A program made the position numbers and the translations under genes. Below, piece by piece: positions 61,813 to 64,000 of a stretch of DNA of 64,000 nt. Source of the DNA: Rostratula benghalensis (Eukaryota; Chordata; Aves; Charadriiformes; Rostratulidae); the NCBI GenBank assembly GCA_013399305.1, contig VXAI01000443.1:111266-175265 (forward strand). Direction: 5' to 3'. Numbering within the stretch: position 1 is the stretch's first letter; every line of letters starts with the position of its first letter. The notes beneath the pieces were generated by a model that did no database searches, was not told where the DNA came from, and saw only the letters and a program-made list of their open reading frames with translations.

Positions 61813-64000
61813 CTGCCAAAAGCCACACTGATATAACTACTGAGACTGAGGTGATGGTTTTTGCTTTGGTAATGTCTTAGCTAGTGATACTTCTGATCAA
61901 CATCTGTTTTCAAAAAGTTAAGTCAGTTTTGCCCTGCAAAAGGAAGTCTGTGCTGGCAGATGACAATGAAATTCTGAAAAAAAAAAGGTCTAGAACAACT
62001 TGAATAAAACTTAATAATTGCGAAGAACTTTTCTGTGCGAGATGAAGTCCTGACTCCTTGAGGATAAGTACACAATGAGAATACAAATCAGAGTGCCATC
62101 TGACTGCAATGTGGTCTTCTGGGAGATCACAGGTTATCTTTACGTACTGCTTCTTCATCAATAACAGATGAGCTACTATTTCTTCTTACATGTCATTGCC
62201 CTTTCCTCAAAAACAAAAGGATGAAGTGGAGCACTGGGGGGAGAAAAAGGTGAGGGAGAAATACATGAGTGGGAATAATTGGATCAGTTTTTTGAACTAC
62301 ACTTATATAAGCAAGGTTGGTGAATTACCTAAGCCTAGCCTTTTCTTATAAGAGTAAGAATAATAAATTAATTGGGTGGAAAATTAATTGCTTGCATTCA
62401 TCGGCTAAAAAAAATTAAATTCAAAAGACTTAATTCATAAAATCATTAAATATAAGGAAAATCTGCTAGTGTTTTTGGTTTAAGATTACTCTGTGTAACC
62501 CTCTTGGGGGTTACATTGTTGATGTTCTTTTTCCACAATGTATTGCCATTAAGTAAGACTTTCTGTATTCATACAGATATAACTGTATATAACTGGTTAT
62601 AACTGAACTGTGAGTGTACCAAGAAATGGGGTATCATTTTTTTTTTGTACCTACCATCCATGTAAGAGCTAAGAGGACAGAAAAAGGAATTTCTAGTCAG
62701 GTGTTTGGATGAATCACTTTTCACTGGTGATTGCTCTATCAGTCAGTTCCAAAGATGAGTTTTCTGGAGAAGCAGTGTGTTTGATGGGACAGCTGGCTGA
62801 ATATACATAAAGTGCTTGACTTGACAACTAAAGAAAAGATAAATATATCATCTGATATTTTTGATAGCCAAGTTCCCAGGTTTTTAATGCACACACTGGT
62901 CTAACTAAGTGTAATGTCTGAAGAGCCATAAACATCAATTTAAGATTTTCTAATATCCATTCAGAAGACAGAAAGATTGATATTTGGAAGCTCATGGCCT
63001 ATTGGATTAGGTATTAAAACAGTCATTGTCTCCTAAATTGTGTACATCTGTGAAAAGGATAGGAGATATTATACCGTTTTCTGTAGACTGTACCTGTAGC
63101 TGCAGAGTCTCCCACGTAATATAAAGGCCACTGTGAGCCCTACATCATTTCGTGTGTTAGTTCAGATGAGAATTACTACAAAGAATGTCACTGTAACCGA
63201 GACCCATCAAAGGTTCTCCAGCACTGAATTCCTACAGAAGTATGTAGGAAATTAGATGAGGTGAATGTCATGCCATCAATAATGTTTATACACCCAAATC
63301 TCTTTAGGGATCTTATACCTTTTGCTCCATGGAAACTAATATTAATACAGTGATTTTATATTGCATGCTTTCTTCTTTCTATTCTGCTGCTTTTATTTTG
63401 ATTTGATAGAATTTAAAGGGATTAAAAACATTGAGCATATATATACTTTTTTTTTTTTCCCCCCAAATTTGAGGTCTTATGATCTTTTCAAACTGACATG
63501 GCTTCTTTGGCATTGGCAATTTCTGAGTAAATCTATTCATCTGAATTGAGCAGACTCTTGAAAAAGATCACAGCCTAATGACTCAAAAATGGTCCACTTG
63601 TTTTTTCAAGTGCTTCTGCTCTCCATGGGTTTTGAGAATTCTTCAAGTAAATACATTAATCTGAATAAACAAAGCACAAATACATAGAGGAAGGTAAAGA
63701 TACTCTGGAATCACTCAAGTCAAAAGTTATGTAATGGTTTTGTCACAGAAAGTTTTCTTTGGTATTTTAAATGCTGCCATGCCCTAGGAGGTTGCTGCTG
63801 TCTTAGTGGCTAATAAAATCAAGGTCTCAGTCATTTTTCAATGAATTCACTGGCAAGACTCCAACTTTCACTTCAATGGCCTTATAGTACAGAGATGAAC
63901 TGTGCTAGAGCACAGATGCTGCTCACAAGTATTTTGAATGGGAGTCCTCTCACTTAACACTGAAGAAGTTTATATTTGAGCTATTCAGCCTGCATACTGC
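61813..64000. other. unique sequence to the window end, no gene seen
   Basis: Short T runs lie at 62637-62646 and 63448-63459. No familiar repeat, exon or RNA gene is visible. Open frames at 61910-62161 and 63361-63549 are AT-driven and carry no domain. Confidence 0.55.

Noticed and set aside
1..64000. CRISPR arrays, operons, ribosome binding sites, tRNA or rRNA genes
   Set aside because: The window is vertebrate nuclear DNA; no regularly spaced repeats, no tRNA-like A/B boxes with a cloverleaf and no rRNA segments were seen.

Overview
This window looks like non-coding nuclear DNA from a bird. The main evidence is ten interspersed copies of CR1, the dominant avian LINE, in both orientations. 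They carry the recognisable CR1 3' end: a short repeated tail next to a block that reads 'ggttggaaaggacct' or its complement. A decayed endogenous retrovirus (59600-61812) ends in an LTR-like segment whose wording I recognise from bird genomes. CR1 also occurs in crocodilians and turtles, so bird is likely but not certain. The sequence is AT-rich and CpG-poor. No tRNA, rRNA or complete protein-coding gene can be supported. The longest open frame that is not part of a repeat is 202 codons, has no recognisable domain and may be chance. I cannot tell whether the window is intergenic or lies inside a very long intron.

Layout. 1-13.5 kb: unique sequence, with one weak exon-like frame at 10.05-10.24 kb. 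13.5-29.5 kb: five CR1 fragments, including a head-to-head inverted pair at 20.1-20.5 kb, a GGAA microsatellite at 21.5 kb and otherwise unique sequence. 29.5-40.4 kb: unique sequence with a long CR1 at 36.9-37.4 kb and a TA microsatellite at 37.7 kb. 40.4-44.6 kb: two CR1 copies, a C-rich block that could fold as a G-quadruplex on the minus strand, a CpG-enriched patch with a CTCF-like motif, and a possible very old LTR-like stretch. 44.6-56.1 kb: mostly unique, with three further CTCF-like motifs, one in a second CpG-enriched patch near 50.9 kb. 56.1-58.2 kb: two CR1 copies in the same orientation, one still covering much of the reverse transcriptase domain. 59.6-61.8 kb: a retroviral pol remnant, split and partly replaced by a CR1, followed by the LTR-like segment. 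61.8-64.0 kb: unique sequence.

How the parts relate. Nothing here forms an operon or pathway. The readable history is one of retroelement insertion and decay: several CR1 subfamilies arrived, and a retrovirus lost most of its genome, with a CR1 now sitting where the lost part of pol should be. The only functional hints are four CTCF-like motifs between 40.9 and 50.9 kb, the leftmost pointing left and the others right, and the two CpG-enriched patches that hold the outer two. I did not find a convincing new biological system.
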